A stretch of DNA of 64,000 bases from CBDFLD01 sp965249005 (GTDB taxonomy: Bacteria > Acidobacteriota > UBA6911). This document shows positions 53,196-61,655 of the stretch, piece after piece (positions within the stretch are counted from its first letter, which is position 1; each line of letters opens with the position of its first letter). Position numbers and translations under genes: made by a program. The stretch covers positions 62,001-126,000 of the forward strand of contig CBDFLD010000016.1 in the NCBI GenBank assembly GCA_965249005.1. The letters are read 5' to 3'. Under the pieces are notes generated by a model. It had not been told where the DNA came from. It did no database searches and saw nothing but the letters and a program-made list of their open reading frames with translations.

Positions 53196-53894
53196 TTACA
53201 GGGAGCGCTCGTAGCTAATCCGGTCTACTTCCTGGATCGTGTGCTCTAGATCATTGACAGTTTGCGCATTCAAATCGGCGGTCTCGAGGATGGCTTGATT
53301 ACGAATTCCCCACCCGCATCCGACTGACATCATGTCGTTGTCGCGTGCGGCCTGAAAGAACGCAGGTCTTGTTCCCAAAACCACCGTCTCGCTCGGGTGG
53401 ACTTCGCTGAGGTACGCGATTTCATCCAGCATCTCTCCCACGCCACCGCCCCCGTATTCCTCGCTGCACACGAGCGTGTCCACGTGGCCGTCCAATCCAA
53501 AGCAGTCGCTAACGGCGAGCAGGTAGTCCCTTCTTGCATCACTTCCCAGCGCCACCCGCAGCCCGCCGTGTTTCCAACTCTTGATCGAACCAAGCAACCC
53601 CTCGAACAGGCGGCCTCCACCGCTTTCTACTACTGCAGGCTCAATCGTTCCATACTCCCGGGCAAACGATTCCATCTGCTCCTTATCTAGCCCGAGCTCT
53701 AGGTACTTTGCCCACCGATAGCCGTGCTCTAGATACCGTTCCTCGATATCGATCCCGTCAGGAAGGCGGGCACTCTGCGGGATCAGCTCGGCCACCGACA
53801 GCAGACTCTGCCTGAGAGTCCTTTCCTTCAACAGAAGACAGTCGAAGAGAAGAAAGTCCAGATCTATGATTAGCAGCTGAGTTTTCTGAAACAA
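53196..53894 (-). CDS. HAD-superfamily-like protein with degenerate active site
   Basis: A 232-residue protein with the HAD fold. Motif 1 is LLIIDLDFLLFD (D11-x-D13, conserved), and motif 2 Ser is in RVALGSDARRDYLL. The motif 3 Lys region reads YGGGGVGEMLDEIAYL with no Lys, and motif 4 (VVLGTRPAFFQAARDNDMMS) lacks the acidic pair, so hydrolase activity is doubtful. It may be a binding or regulatory protein. The start is TTG at 53894. It lies between the zinc-ribbon gene and larE on the same strand with gaps of 46 and 122 bases, so cotranscription is possible. Cytoplasmic. Confidence 0.7.
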   Translation of the reverse strand: MFQKTQLLIIDLDFLLFDCLLLKERTLRQSLLSVAELIPQSARLPDGIDIEERYLEHGYRWAKYLELGLDKEQMESFAREYGTIEPAVVESGGGRLFEGLLGSIKSWKHGGLRVALGSDARRDYLLAVSDCFGLDGHVDTLVCSEEYGGGGVGEMLDEIAYLSEVHPSETVVLGTRPAFFQAARDNDMMSVGCGWGIRNQAILETADLNAQTVNDLEHTIQEVDRISYERSL

Positions 53895-53940
53895 CTATAA
53901 GAGAATCCTATTATTGGCAGTGATGTCTCGTTGGTGGACG

Positions 53941-54207
53941 TCAGGTTTCGTCCCCATCGGTATCCGAATAGGGGTCTTCCTCGTCCCAATGGTCCGCGCC
54001 CTCCTCGTCATCGTCGCGCTCTGTATCGTCATACCCGTAGGCATCATCCACCTCTTCTTCTTCTTCGCCCGAGGTAGCCAAATCGAACTCGACTGGATCG
54101 ATTGAAACGACCTCGAGCTCGGTGCCGCACCCCGGACATGGGACGACGGTTCCGACATCCTGGTAGTCGCCCGCCACCAATGCTTCGCATTCCGGACAGT
54201 AGCTCAC
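53941..54207 (-). CDS. Small acidic zinc-ribbon protein, LysW-like N terminus
   Basis: An 88-residue protein. The N-terminal zinc ribbon SYCPECEALVAGDYQDVGTV then VPCPGCGTELEVVSIDP is close to LysW/ArgW, the carrier protein of lysine or arginine synthesis. The tail is very acidic (EEEEEVDD, ERDDDEEGADHWDEEDPYSD) but does not end in the Glu-Asp-Trp-Gly-Glu motif needed to attach substrate, so carrier function is unlikely. Start: GTG at 54207, five bases after GGAGG; the frame is open to 54252 without a site. First gene of the possible run with the HAD-like gene and larE. Confidence 0.72.
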   Translation of the reverse strand: MSYCPECEALVAGDYQDVGTVVPCPGCGTELEVVSIDPVEFDLATSGEEEEEVDDAYGYDDTERDDDEEGADHWDEEDPYSDTDGDET

Positions 54208-54295
54208 ATCAGCCTCCGTAACACAAACTCGAAACGCTCGAATTATTACCATCGTGAATTTGTAAGGTCAAACAAATTTGTCTTGTCTGGCATCT

Positions 54296-54324
54296 TTGAG
54301 ATAGCCTTCAACGTATGCTACTCT
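54296..54324 (+). promoter_or_regulatory. Candidate promoter for VWA gene 3
   Basis: TTGAGA (54296-54301), 17-base spacer, TACTCT (54319-54324), about 58 bases before the 54383 start. Moderate match to sigma-70 boxes. Confidence 0.45.
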
Positions 54325-54382
54325 TCTGAAGAGAGTGGGGAGTGCCCGCAAACTCAATCGACGCCAAATCGGAGCGTAAGCC

Positions 54383-55450
54383 ATGCAGCCAATCAGAGTC
54401 TGCCTTCTTGTTTGCCTTGCGATGACCATTAGCGTCATCGATGAACGCCCAGGCGCCTTCGGTCAGGTTTCCGGTAGGTCGATGGGTACGATTGGGATGA
54501 TGGCGTCCGAGGCCAGACAACAACGGCAGCCACCTCAAGACGAGGAGGATCGTCCCCAGGGAAAGACTGCGATTTCGGTTGCGGTCGACATGGTGTCGCT
54601 ACAAGCCCTCGTAACGGACAAGAAAGGAAATCTGATTCAAGGCCTTCAGCCACAACACTTCACGATCTATGAAGACAAGGTCAAACAGGACATCATCCAA
54701 TTCGGCCCGGTGGACGCCAATATCACGGTCGTAATGCTAGTCGAGTACAGCAAACAAGTGTCCTATTTCGTCCACGAAGTGTGGAACGCGATTTACGGTT
54801 TCGCAAAAACTCTCCGCCCGGAAGATTGGGTTGCCGTGATTGGATACGATTTGAAACCTGAAATTCTTGCGGATTTTACGCAAGACCGAGATAAACTTTA
54901 CGCTGCACTGCGGCGCTTCAACTACCCCGCCTACAGCGAAAGCAACCTGTCCGATGCTCTCATCGACACTTTGGAACGAGTGGAAGAGCTCGACGGAAAG
55001 GTCGCGGTTCTGCTCATCAGCACCGGGCTAGACACGTTTAGCCGCCATACCTACGATGACGCCTTGAAAAAGTGCAAGGCAACCAACGCAAGCGTTTACG
55101 CCATTTCACTGGGACAGAACTTCCGAATACGCGCCGAAGCTGGCGGATGGATAAGTCCGCAAGCCAATATGGACCTACTCATGTCGGACAATCGCCTGCG
55201 CTCGTTTGCAAATTTCACAGGGGGTGCTGCCTTTTTTCCCCGGTTCGTGACGGAATTTCCATCGATCTTCGGGAATATCTCGGCCATGCTGCGCAATCAG
55301 TACAGCATTTCCTATGTGTCCAGCAACACCAAGAAAGACGGCAAGTACCGCAAGCTCAAAATCGAGGTGAAAGTCGATGTCGATGGCAACGGCAAGAACG
55401 ACAAGGTAAAAATCTATACGCGAAAGGGGTACCAGGCTGCTGAGTCTTGA
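54383..55450 (+). CDS. VWFA-related Acidobacterial domain protein 3, MIDAS lost
   Basis: A 355-residue exported relative of the two VWA genes at 47270-49247. A signal peptide is followed by VDMVSLQALVTDKKGNLIQG, FTIYEDKVKQDIIQFGPVDA, a VWA-like core and the C-terminal block LRNQYSISYVSSNTKKDGKY ... KGYQAAES. In the core the metal site is gone: the DxSxS position reads VEYSKQVSY, and the later Asp motif reads LISTGLDTFS. It therefore may bind partners without metal. Start: ATG at 54383. A TTGA overlap links it to the Nudix gene. This copy is not adjacent to the other two. Confidence 0.87.
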   Translation: MQPIRVCLLVCLAMTISVIDERPGAFGQVSGRSMGTIGMMASEARQQRQPPQDEEDRPQGKTAISVAVDMVSLQALVTDKKGNLIQGLQPQHFTIYEDKVKQDIIQFGPVDANITVVMLVEYSKQVSYFVHEVWNAIYGFAKTLRPEDWVAVIGYDLKPEILADFTQDRDKLYAALRRFNYPAYSESNLSDALIDTLERVEELDGKVAVLLISTGLDTFSRHTYDDALKKCKATNASVYAISLGQNFRIRAEAGGWISPQANMDLLMSDNRLRSFANFTGGAAFFPRFVTEFPSIFGNISAMLRNQYSISYVSSNTKKDGKYRKLKIEVKVDVDGNGKNDKVKIYTRKGYQAAES

Positions 55451-56001
55451 CGCCGCCGCCAGAATTGACCTCTTTATCCCTGGACACCCATCCAACCATG
55501 GACTCCTCGTGGGCTCGCTATTGTCCCAGATGCGCGGCTCCCCTCGTTGAAAGACTAGATGCTGAAAGCATTTTACGAAGACTCTGCAGCAAATGCGGGT
55601 TCGTCTTCTATCTGAATCCCAAGACGGCCGCCGCGTCGATTCCGCGAGAGGGCGGAGGCGTTTGGCTCATCAAGCGCGACACGCATCCCGGCCGTGGACT
55701 TTGGACCTTTCCCGGCGGTTACGTCGATCTGGGAGAGCTCGTTACAGAGGCGGCGATTCGGGAGACCTTGGAGGAGACCCTTCTGAACATTCGTATAGAT
55801 GGACTGCTCAATGTATACTCCTACCGCCAGGCAGGAGTCATCGTGGTTGTTTATCATGCGACAGTGGTCGGGGGCAGCGCCGGGCCCACTTCCGAAAGCC
55901 AGGAAGTGCGATGTTTCCATCCATCCGAAATCCCGTGGTCCCAACTGGCATTTCCCTCTACGTGTGACGCGCTCACAGACTATTTGAAACTCGATCCTTG
56001 A
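55447..56001 (+). CDS. Nudix hydrolase with N-terminal zinc ribbon
   Basis: A 184-residue Nudix protein. A zinc ribbon (YCPRCAAPL ... LCSKCGFVFYLNPK) precedes the Nudix domain with the box GGYVDLGELVTEAAIRETLE-ETL; the usual final Gly is Thr, but the REUXEE metal-binding core is intact. The layout is that of zinc-ribbon Nudix pyrophosphatases acting on NADH- or ADP-ribose-like compounds; the substrate is not certain. The TTG at 55447 overlaps the previous stop (TTGA); an ATG at 55498 just ahead of the ribbon is the alternative start, and neither has a clear ribosome site. Confidence 0.85.
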   Translation: MTPPPELTSLSLDTHPTMDSSWARYCPRCAAPLVERLDAESILRRLCSKCGFVFYLNPKTAAASIPREGGGVWLIKRDTHPGRGLWTFPGGYVDLGELVTEAAIRETLEETLLNIRIDGLLNVYSYRQAGVIVVVYHATVVGGSAGPTSESQEVRCFHPSEIPWSQLAFPSTCDALTDYLKLDP

Positions 56002-56145
56002 GACACGGTGCCCCCTTTCGGATGAGGAAGCCCCGAACTCGCGCAATGGTCAACTATGCGAGGGGACCAGCGCATCTGGGACAATTGCGAGCCCACGTGG
56101 TAACATTACCGTTTTTCCCCGAGTCTGAGAGTATCGGAGGATTTG

Positions 56146-57834
56146 GTGGCTGAGAGGATTCTCGTTACTTCGGCGCTTCCCTATGCGAATGGCCCGCTTC
56201 ACTTGGGGCACTTGGCCGGCGCCTACATTCCGGCTGACATCTTCGTGCGATATCAGCGCATGAAGGGTAATGAAGTGGTATATATCTGCGGTTCGGACGA
56301 ACATGGGGTTCCGATCACGATCCGTGCCGATAGTGAACACCTACACCCGCAGCAAGTTGTCGACCGCTACCATGTCCAGATTGCGACCAGCTTTCGAAAT
56401 CTCGGGATCGATTTCGATCACTATTCGAGAACTTCTATTCCCTTGCACCACGAGGTGTCTCAGAATTTCTTCCTCAGGTTGTTTAAAAAAGGACATATCC
56501 GCGAGGAAACCGTCGAGCAATACTACTGCAGTAAGTGTAAGCGCTTCCTGCCGGACCGCTACATCGAAGGAGAATGTCCCAATTGCCACAGCGACGACGC
56601 CCGCGGCGACCAATGCGAGACGTGCGGACGCTGGTTGGAACCCATTCAACTTCTGAATCCACGATGCAAAATCTGCGGCGCCGCACCTGAGATTCGTGCC
56701 ACGAAACATTGGTATTTTCGACTTTCGGAGTTTCAGGATAGCCTCGAGCAGTGGCAAGAGTCGAAACACAACTGGAAGAGTAATGTCCGTGAGTTTTGCT
56801 CGGGTTGGTTCAAGGAAGGGTTGACCGATCGGCCCATTACCCGGGACATCAACTGGGGGATTCCCGTTCCGCTAGAAGATGCGGAGGGCAAGGTCCTTTA
56901 TGTGTGGTTCGATGCCCCGATCGGTTACATCTCGGCGACGATCGAGTGGTCGCAAAATCGAAACGAACCGGAAAAATGGCGAGACTATTGGTGCGATTCT
57001 CAAACGCGGCTGATCCATTTCATTGGCAAGGACAACATCGTCTTCCACGCCATTGTGTGGCCGGCGATGCTCATGGCGCACGGCGACCTTGTGTTGCCGG
57101 AAAACATTGCCGCCAATGAGTTTCTCACTATCGAGGGACAGAAGCTTTCTACTAGCCGAAACTGGGCGGTATGGGTCGACGAGTACCTCGCAGTCTTCCC
57201 TCCCGACCCATTGAGATACTTCCTGGCCGCAAACGCTCCCGAAAACAAGGACTCTGATTTTTCCTGGAAAGATTTTCAAAATAGAAACAACAACGAATTG
57301 GCTGACATACTCGGGAACCTCATAAACCGGAGTTTGTCGTTTGTCACCAAACATTTCGACGGCAAGGTCCCACCGGCGACGCACCTATCGGACTTGGACA
57401 AGGGTGTACTCGCAGCCATAGGCCCGGCGGCATCGCGAATCGGCACAGCCCTCGACGAGTTTCACGTCCGGAAAGCCCTCGGTGAGCTTATGGAACTGGC
57501 CCGCGTGGGGAATCGGTTTTTTAATGATTCCACGCCCTGGAAAACTATCAAGACGGCCCCGCTCCAGTGTGCCGCCACGCTCAACACGACTTTACAACTG
57601 CAATTGGCCCTGACTGCGATGATGCAGCCATTCCTTCCCTTTTCTGCCGAAAAGCTTCGCGGAATGCTAAACGCGGCACCTGAAACTCGCTCGGTGTCGT
57701 GGAGCGGAATCTCGGAATTGCGATTGCCAGTGGGCCACAGTCTCGGCGAAAGGATGATCCTATTTCACAAGATCGAGGACGATACCATCGATAAGGAAGT
57801 TGCCAAGCTTCGGCATTCGGAGGTCGCTCCTTGA
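56146..57834 (+). CDS. metG: Methionyl-tRNA synthetase
   Basis: A 562-residue class I tRNA synthetase. The HIGH-like motif is NGPLHLGHLAGAYIP, zinc-binding Cys pairs are in YYCSKCKRFLPD, GECPNCHSDDARGDQCETCG and PRCKICG, and the KMSKS-like loop is GQKLSTSRNWAV. The anticodon-binding helical domain follows. There is no C-terminal EMAP-type tRNA-binding domain, so it is the short form. It charges tRNA-Met in the cytoplasm. Start: GTG at 56146, five bases after GGAGG; the TTG at 56143 is too close. Confidence 0.96.
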   Translation: MAERILVTSALPYANGPLHLGHLAGAYIPADIFVRYQRMKGNEVVYICGSDEHGVPITIRADSEHLHPQQVVDRYHVQIATSFRNLGIDFDHYSRTSIPLHHEVSQNFFLRLFKKGHIREETVEQYYCSKCKRFLPDRYIEGECPNCHSDDARGDQCETCGRWLEPIQLLNPRCKICGAAPEIRATKHWYFRLSEFQDSLEQWQESKHNWKSNVREFCSGWFKEGLTDRPITRDINWGIPVPLEDAEGKVLYVWFDAPIGYISATIEWSQNRNEPEKWRDYWCDSQTRLIHFIGKDNIVFHAIVWPAMLMAHGDLVLPENIAANEFLTIEGQKLSTSRNWAVWVDEYLAVFPPDPLRYFLAANAPENKDSDFSWKDFQNRNNNELADILGNLINRSLSFVTKHFDGKVPPATHLSDLDKGVLAAIGPAASRIGTALDEFHVRKALGELMELARVGNRFFNDSTPWKTIKTAPLQCAATLNTTLQLQLALTAMMQPFLPFSAEKLRGMLNAAPETRSVSWSGISELRLPVGHSLGERMILFHKIEDDTIDKEVAKLRHSEVAP

Positions 57835-57934
57835 GTGGCAGATCTGAGCATGCAATTCCTACAGCAAGCAACTGCCCACCTCCGGCCGAGGCTACATGAG
57901 TGTCTTTTCCACAAGGGGACACCCGGCGCACAGC

Positions 57935-59104
57935 TCAAAGCTTCGACTGAGTCCGCACTCTCCGGGAGGTGAATGGGACCTTCTCCAGAGGGACTTGCTC
58001 GACAACAGAAAGGCCATACCCCTGGACTCCGACAATCTTTTTGGGATGATTGGTCAGCAACCTCAGCTTCCGGATCCCAAGCTGCCTCAAGATCTGGGCA
58101 CCCAATCCATATATGCGCAAATCGGGTGTGGTAGCCAACGGAGTATTGTCTTCCTGCTCTCTTGCCGGCGAGATCATGCCATGGGATCGAATCTTGTCCA
58201 CCAGTCCGCCACCCTTCGCTTCCAGGCGTAGGTAGACCAAGACGCCCTGCCCCAGCTTTTGGATCTGCTCGAGCGATGCCTGAATGTGCTCCGCTTCTTC
58301 TCCATGCATCAAATCAAAGACGTCCTGGAGCGTCGACTGCGTCTGCACGCGCACCAAGATCGGTTCCTCCGACACGATCTCGCCTTTGACCAAAGCCACA
58401 TGGTGCTCCCCATCCAGCGAATTCTCGAAGACGACGACTCGGAATTCTCCATACGCTCCAGGGCAGTTGGCCTCCGCGACCTTCCGCACGAAAGTCTCGG
58501 TTCTCAGCCGAAACGCGATCAGATGCGCGACCGTAATCATCTTGATTCCATGATCCTGTGCGACTCTTTGCAACTCCGGCACTCGCGCCATCGTTCCATC
58601 CTCGTTCATCACCTCACAGATCACCGAGGCCGGGTAGAGTCCCGAGAGGCGAGCAAGGTCCACGGCAGCTTCCGTCTGCCCCGCACGCTCGAGCACACCG
58701 CCAGGGCGGGCCCGCAGAGGGAACACGTGGCCGGGCCGCGCAAGATCAGATGGTTTCGTTTCGCTGTGGATAGCCGCCAAGATCGTCGTCGCTCTATCGG
58801 CGGCGGATATTCCGGTTGTTACGCCATGTCGAGCCTCTATCGAAACCGTAAAGGCGGTCCCGTACTTGCTCGTGTTTCCGGAGACCATCAGGGGCAGCTG
58901 CAACTCATCCAGCCGTTTCCCAGCCATTGGCAAGCAAATCAAGCCCCGCCCGTACTTGGCCATGAAGTTGATGGCGTCGGGAGTTACCTTTTCCGCCGCG
59001 ATGGTAAAATCTCCCTCGTTTTCACGATCCTCGTCATCCACCACGATGACCATCTTGCCCGAGCGAAATTCTTCGATCGCTTCTTCAATCGTGCTAAACT
59101 CCAA
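57935..59104 (-). CDS. Dihydroxybutanone phosphate synthase with degenerate GTP cyclohydrolase II domain (RibBX type)
   Basis: A 389-residue fusion. Residues 1-205 are an intact RibB (3,4-dihydroxy-2-butanone 4-phosphate synthase): VVDDEDRENEGDFTIAAE, GRGLICLPM, HGVTTGISAADRATTI, RPGHVFPLRARPGGVLERAG and GLYPASVICEVMNEDG. Residues 206-389 have the GTP cyclohydrolase II fold (LKGEI-type strand, GQGVLVYLRLEAKGGGL, GAQILRQLGIRKLRLLTNHP). However, the zinc Cys cluster (normally TGDxFGSxxCDCG) is replaced by TQSTLQDVFDLMHGEE, and the catalytic Arg loop is altered. So only RibB activity is expected; the arrangement is that of RibBX. TTG start after GGAGG. Confidence 0.88.
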   Translation of the reverse strand: MEFSTIEEAIEEFRSGKMVIVVDDEDRENEGDFTIAAEKVTPDAINFMAKYGRGLICLPMAGKRLDELQLPLMVSGNTSKYGTAFTVSIEARHGVTTGISAADRATTILAAIHSETKPSDLARPGHVFPLRARPGGVLERAGQTEAAVDLARLSGLYPASVICEVMNEDGTMARVPELQRVAQDHGIKMITVAHLIAFRLRTETFVRKVAEANCPGAYGEFRVVVFENSLDGEHHVALVKGEIVSEEPILVRVQTQSTLQDVFDLMHGEEAEHIQASLEQIQKLGQGVLVYLRLEAKGGGLVDKIRSHGMISPAREQEDNTPLATTPDLRIYGLGAQILRQLGIRKLRLLTNHPKKIVGVQGYGLSVVEQVPLEKVPFTSRRVRTQSKL

Positions 59105-59232
59105 ACTTGACCTCCGGTGATCTCGTTAGGAAAACCAACTACGCGTCGCATTTGCCACAGCAACCCCTGGAAAGAGCAATCACTGTGGTCACTATCCGAA
59201 TTCAATCAACTTTTGGCATTATAAAGACTTCG

Positions 59233-59934
59233 ATGATTCGATCAACCCTCACCTATGGCTTCATCGCCTTGTACCTCATTGTCATGGCTCCGTTTGCAAT
59301 GGTCTGGACGGCGATTCGGCGTGAGACCAGGCTCGTTTACAAGATCGGCCGCTTGTGTGTGATGATCGCCGGCTGGATATCCGGAGTACGGGTTTCGGTT
59401 CACGGGAAAGAGAAACTCTCCGACGGGCAAAACTATCTGTTCCTCTCGAATCATCAGGGAAATTGCGACGGCCCAGCGCTGTTCTACGTAATCCCCAGAG
59501 ATATTCGCGTTCTGATCAAAAAGGAAATGATGAGGATTCCGATCCTTTCGCGCGTGATGAGACAGGTGAAGTTCGTGCCGATTGACCGCTCGGACAGGGC
59601 ACGTGCTCGCCAGGGCATCGAAAAAGGATCCGCCCTTTTGAGAGAAGGATACTCCTTCCTGGCTTTTCCGGAAGGGACCCGTAGTCGAAACGGCGAGCTT
59701 GGATCCTTCAAGAGGGGTGTGTTCGTCATGGCCCTCAAGGCCGATACTCCGGTCCTTCCGATCTCAATAGTCAATAGTCGCCAGATTCAGCCACCCGGGG
59801 CGTATTCCATCCGGCCTGGAACAATCGTGATCGTGTTTCACGATCCACTTCCGACGACGGAAACCACGGTCGCTGAACGGGATCAGATAGCCCGCAAGGC
59901 ACGAGAGGTCATAGCCTCAGCACTTTCAAGTTAA
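59233..59934 (+). CDS. 1-acyl-sn-glycerol-3-phosphate acyltransferase (PlsC-like)
   Basis: A 233-residue acyltransferase of phospholipid synthesis. An N-terminal membrane helix (LTYGFIALYLIVMAPFAMV) is followed by the catalytic FLSNHQGNCDGPAL (NHx4D box), KKEMMRIPILSRVMRQVKFV, and FPEGTRSRNGELGSFKRGVF. It moves an acyl chain onto lysophosphatidic acid at the inner membrane. The ATG at 59233 starts the membrane helix at the right place; the frame is open to 59107 but the extra residues are not conserved-looking. It is divergent from the RibBX gene, with a 128-base shared promoter region. Confidence 0.9.
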   Translation: MIRSTLTYGFIALYLIVMAPFAMVWTAIRRETRLVYKIGRLCVMIAGWISGVRVSVHGKEKLSDGQNYLFLSNHQGNCDGPALFYVIPRDIRVLIKKEMMRIPILSRVMRQVKFVPIDRSDRARARQGIEKGSALLREGYSFLAFPEGTRSRNGELGSFKRGVFVMALKADTPVLPISIVNSRQIQPPGAYSIRPGTIVIVFHDPLPTTETTVAERDQIARKAREVIASALSS

Positions 59935-60094
59935 TCGCTTGGCGCTTTCCGTCTTCCGCTCCTCTCCGCTTCATGGGATGGTCAAGCAACACAGGACGCT
60001 CATAGAGGAGCAGCAGCCCTTGGTGCCCGTAGAAACCTGCCCGCGGTAGCCGGAAGGCAGATGGGCTATGCGAACGGCGGTGAGCGGAAGGCGG

Positions 60095-60119
60095 ATAGCG
60101 CTGAGCGCAAAGCGCCTAT
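60095..60119. terminator. Hairpin between convergent genes
   Basis: ATAGCGCT (60095-60102) and AGCGCCTAT (60111-60119) pair with one bulge around a short loop. It lies at the convergent ends of the acyltransferase and the exported-protein gene, overlapping the last bases of the latter. No T tract follows on either strand, so terminator function is uncertain. Confidence 0.35.
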
Positions 60120-60733
60120 GGCAGTTTCTTCCCCTTGATCCACCGAAGGGTATTGCTGCGGTTTGTTGTGACGCTCCGGAGCGTCTGCCGAAAGGCACGG
60201 AAGCGATGCTGTACCATCAGGGGGTTCTTAGGATCATTCAGGAACCAGCGTTCCATTCCCCGACTGTCTTGCACAACCAAAACAGGAAGTGAAACAGGTG
60301 TCTTGTTCACCTGAACAACCAGCGATTCCGAACCGGTTACTTTCATCCACCCTCGCAGGGAATCAATTGTGAGCTTTACCTTCCCTTCATCATTGAGCCT
60401 TCGGAACATCTTTTCACTCAACCAAAGCGTTGTCGCTTTTTTTGCGGTCTTGTCCACTCCGGCTTCAAACATACGGGAATTGATGAAAATTGTCGCCTCC
60501 GACACCGCTTTGGACGTCATCCGGACCGTGCCCTGCGTACTCGCATTCTCCCATTCGATGAATCGTTCAGGGAGGAATCCGGCAATCCGGACAACGAACT
60601 CGGAAGAGAGATCCTGGCTCTGGACGTCCCAAACCAGGACCGTATCTCTGGCAAAGGAGGGGATCTCGTCGGACTGAGCAACACCTAAACCCGGCAGAAC
60701 GCAAACGACACAAAACGTCGCCCAAACCCTCAT
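60116..60733 (-). CDS. Exported protein of unknown function
   Basis: A 205-residue exported protein with signal peptide MRVWATFCVVCVLPGLGVAQ and a mature beta-rich part (TVLVWDVQSQDLSSEFVVRI, GWMKVTGSESLVVQVNKTPV, WFLNDPKNPLMVQHRFRAFR). No domain is recognised. The frame extends to a TTG at 60760 that overlaps the rluB stop (TTGA), which would couple it to the trpS-scpA-scpB-rluB operon; the ATG at 60733 starts the signal peptide directly. Either way it is the last gene of that run. Confidence 0.7.
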   Translation of the reverse strand: MRVWATFCVVCVLPGLGVAQSDEIPSFARDTVLVWDVQSQDLSSEFVVRIAGFLPERFIEWENASTQGTVRMTSKAVSEATIFINSRMFEAGVDKTAKKATTLWLSEKMFRRLNDEGKVKLTIDSLRGWMKVTGSESLVVQVNKTPVSLPVLVVQDSRGMERWFLNDPKNPLMVQHRFRAFRQTLRSVTTNRSNTLRWIKGKKLP

Positions 60734-60756
60734 AGCATAATAGACGCTTGTCCGAC

Positions 60757-61647
60757 TCAAAGGTTCAACCCTGGCGTCTGCCTGTCCAAGCTACACCGTC
60801 CCCGATTCCCGCGCCCCCGAGCCACCCCCTCATATCGAAACCGTCCTCCTCTCATCGGTACCGGCCTCGGCTTCGAGGAACTCTTCGAAGCTACACCCGA
60901 TCGTTTCTCGCCGCGTGCTCCCGGAGCCGCCCCGTCCAACCGGAGGAATCTGGCAACCTCGAGAGGGGTGAGATCTCTACAACGCCCCACCGGAAGGTTG
61001 CCAATTGTCAGGAACCCTATCGAGACACGTCGGAGCCTGACCACAGGATGCCCGACCTGCTCGAACATTCTGCGAATCTGCTGGTTCTTACCTTCAGTCA
61101 GCGTGACTTCATACCAAGCATTCTTGTCGCCTCGCAAGAAGCGTACCTTGCACCGGGACAGCGCGACTCCCTCCCGCAACCGCATCCCGGACCTCAACTT
61201 GCTCAGCGACTCGACGTCCACGACAGATTTGACTTTTACTTGATAGGTCTTCGGAACGAGTCTCCCGAGATGCGTGACAACCCTCGCGAAGGAACCATCG
61301 TTGGTCAAAAGAATCAGTCCCTCCGATTGATAGTCCAGGCGTCCAACAGGGTACAATCCCTCCCGGTTCTTGACGAGATCGGTAACCTTCGTCCGTCCCT
61401 GGGGATCCGCCACAGTGGAAATCACGTTCCTTGGTTTGTTTAGAAGAACGTATTGTCGTCGCCCTGGTTTCGGAATGCGTCGACCGTCGATCTTTATATG
61501 GTCCCGGCCCGGATCGGCCTTTGCCCCGATGCCTGCCACTTGCCCGTTGACGCGCACACGACCTTCCTTGATAAGCTCTTCCGCTTTCCTACGCGAGGTG
61601 ACCCCCGCCGACGAGATGATCTTCTGAAGGCGCTCTTCATTGGACAT
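60757..61647 (-). CDS. rluB: Pseudouridine synthase RluB/RsuA family
   Basis: A 296-residue pseudouridine synthase. The N-terminal S4 RNA-binding domain (RLQKIISSAGVTSRRKAEEL) is followed by the catalytic block YPVGRLDYQSEGLILLTNDG with the conserved Asp, and EGKNQQIRRMFEQVGHPVVR. The basic Arg/Gly tail (residues about 250-296) is a typical RNA-contacting extension. RluB-type enzymes modify 23S rRNA in E. coli; the RsuA-type 16S site cannot be excluded. The ATG at 61647 is chosen; a TTG at 61659 overlaps the scpB stop. Fourth gene of the operon after scpB, a common arrangement. Confidence 0.92.
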   Translation of the reverse strand: MSNEERLQKIISSAGVTSRRKAEELIKEGRVRVNGQVAGIGAKADPGRDHIKIDGRRIPKPGRRQYVLLNKPRNVISTVADPQGRTKVTDLVKNREGLYPVGRLDYQSEGLILLTNDGSFARVVTHLGRLVPKTYQVKVKSVVDVESLSKLRSGMRLREGVALSRCKVRFLRGDKNAWYEVTLTEGKNQQIRRMFEQVGHPVVRLRRVSIGFLTIGNLPVGRCRDLTPLEVARFLRLDGAAPGARGEKRSGVASKSSSKPRPVPMRGGRFRYEGVARGRGNRGRCSLDRQTPGLNL

Positions 61648-61655
61648 GAGAGTAC

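Noticed and set aside
59221..59245. Sigma-54 type promoter before the acyltransferase
   Set aside because: A TTGGCA is present but the -12 GC element at the right distance is not.
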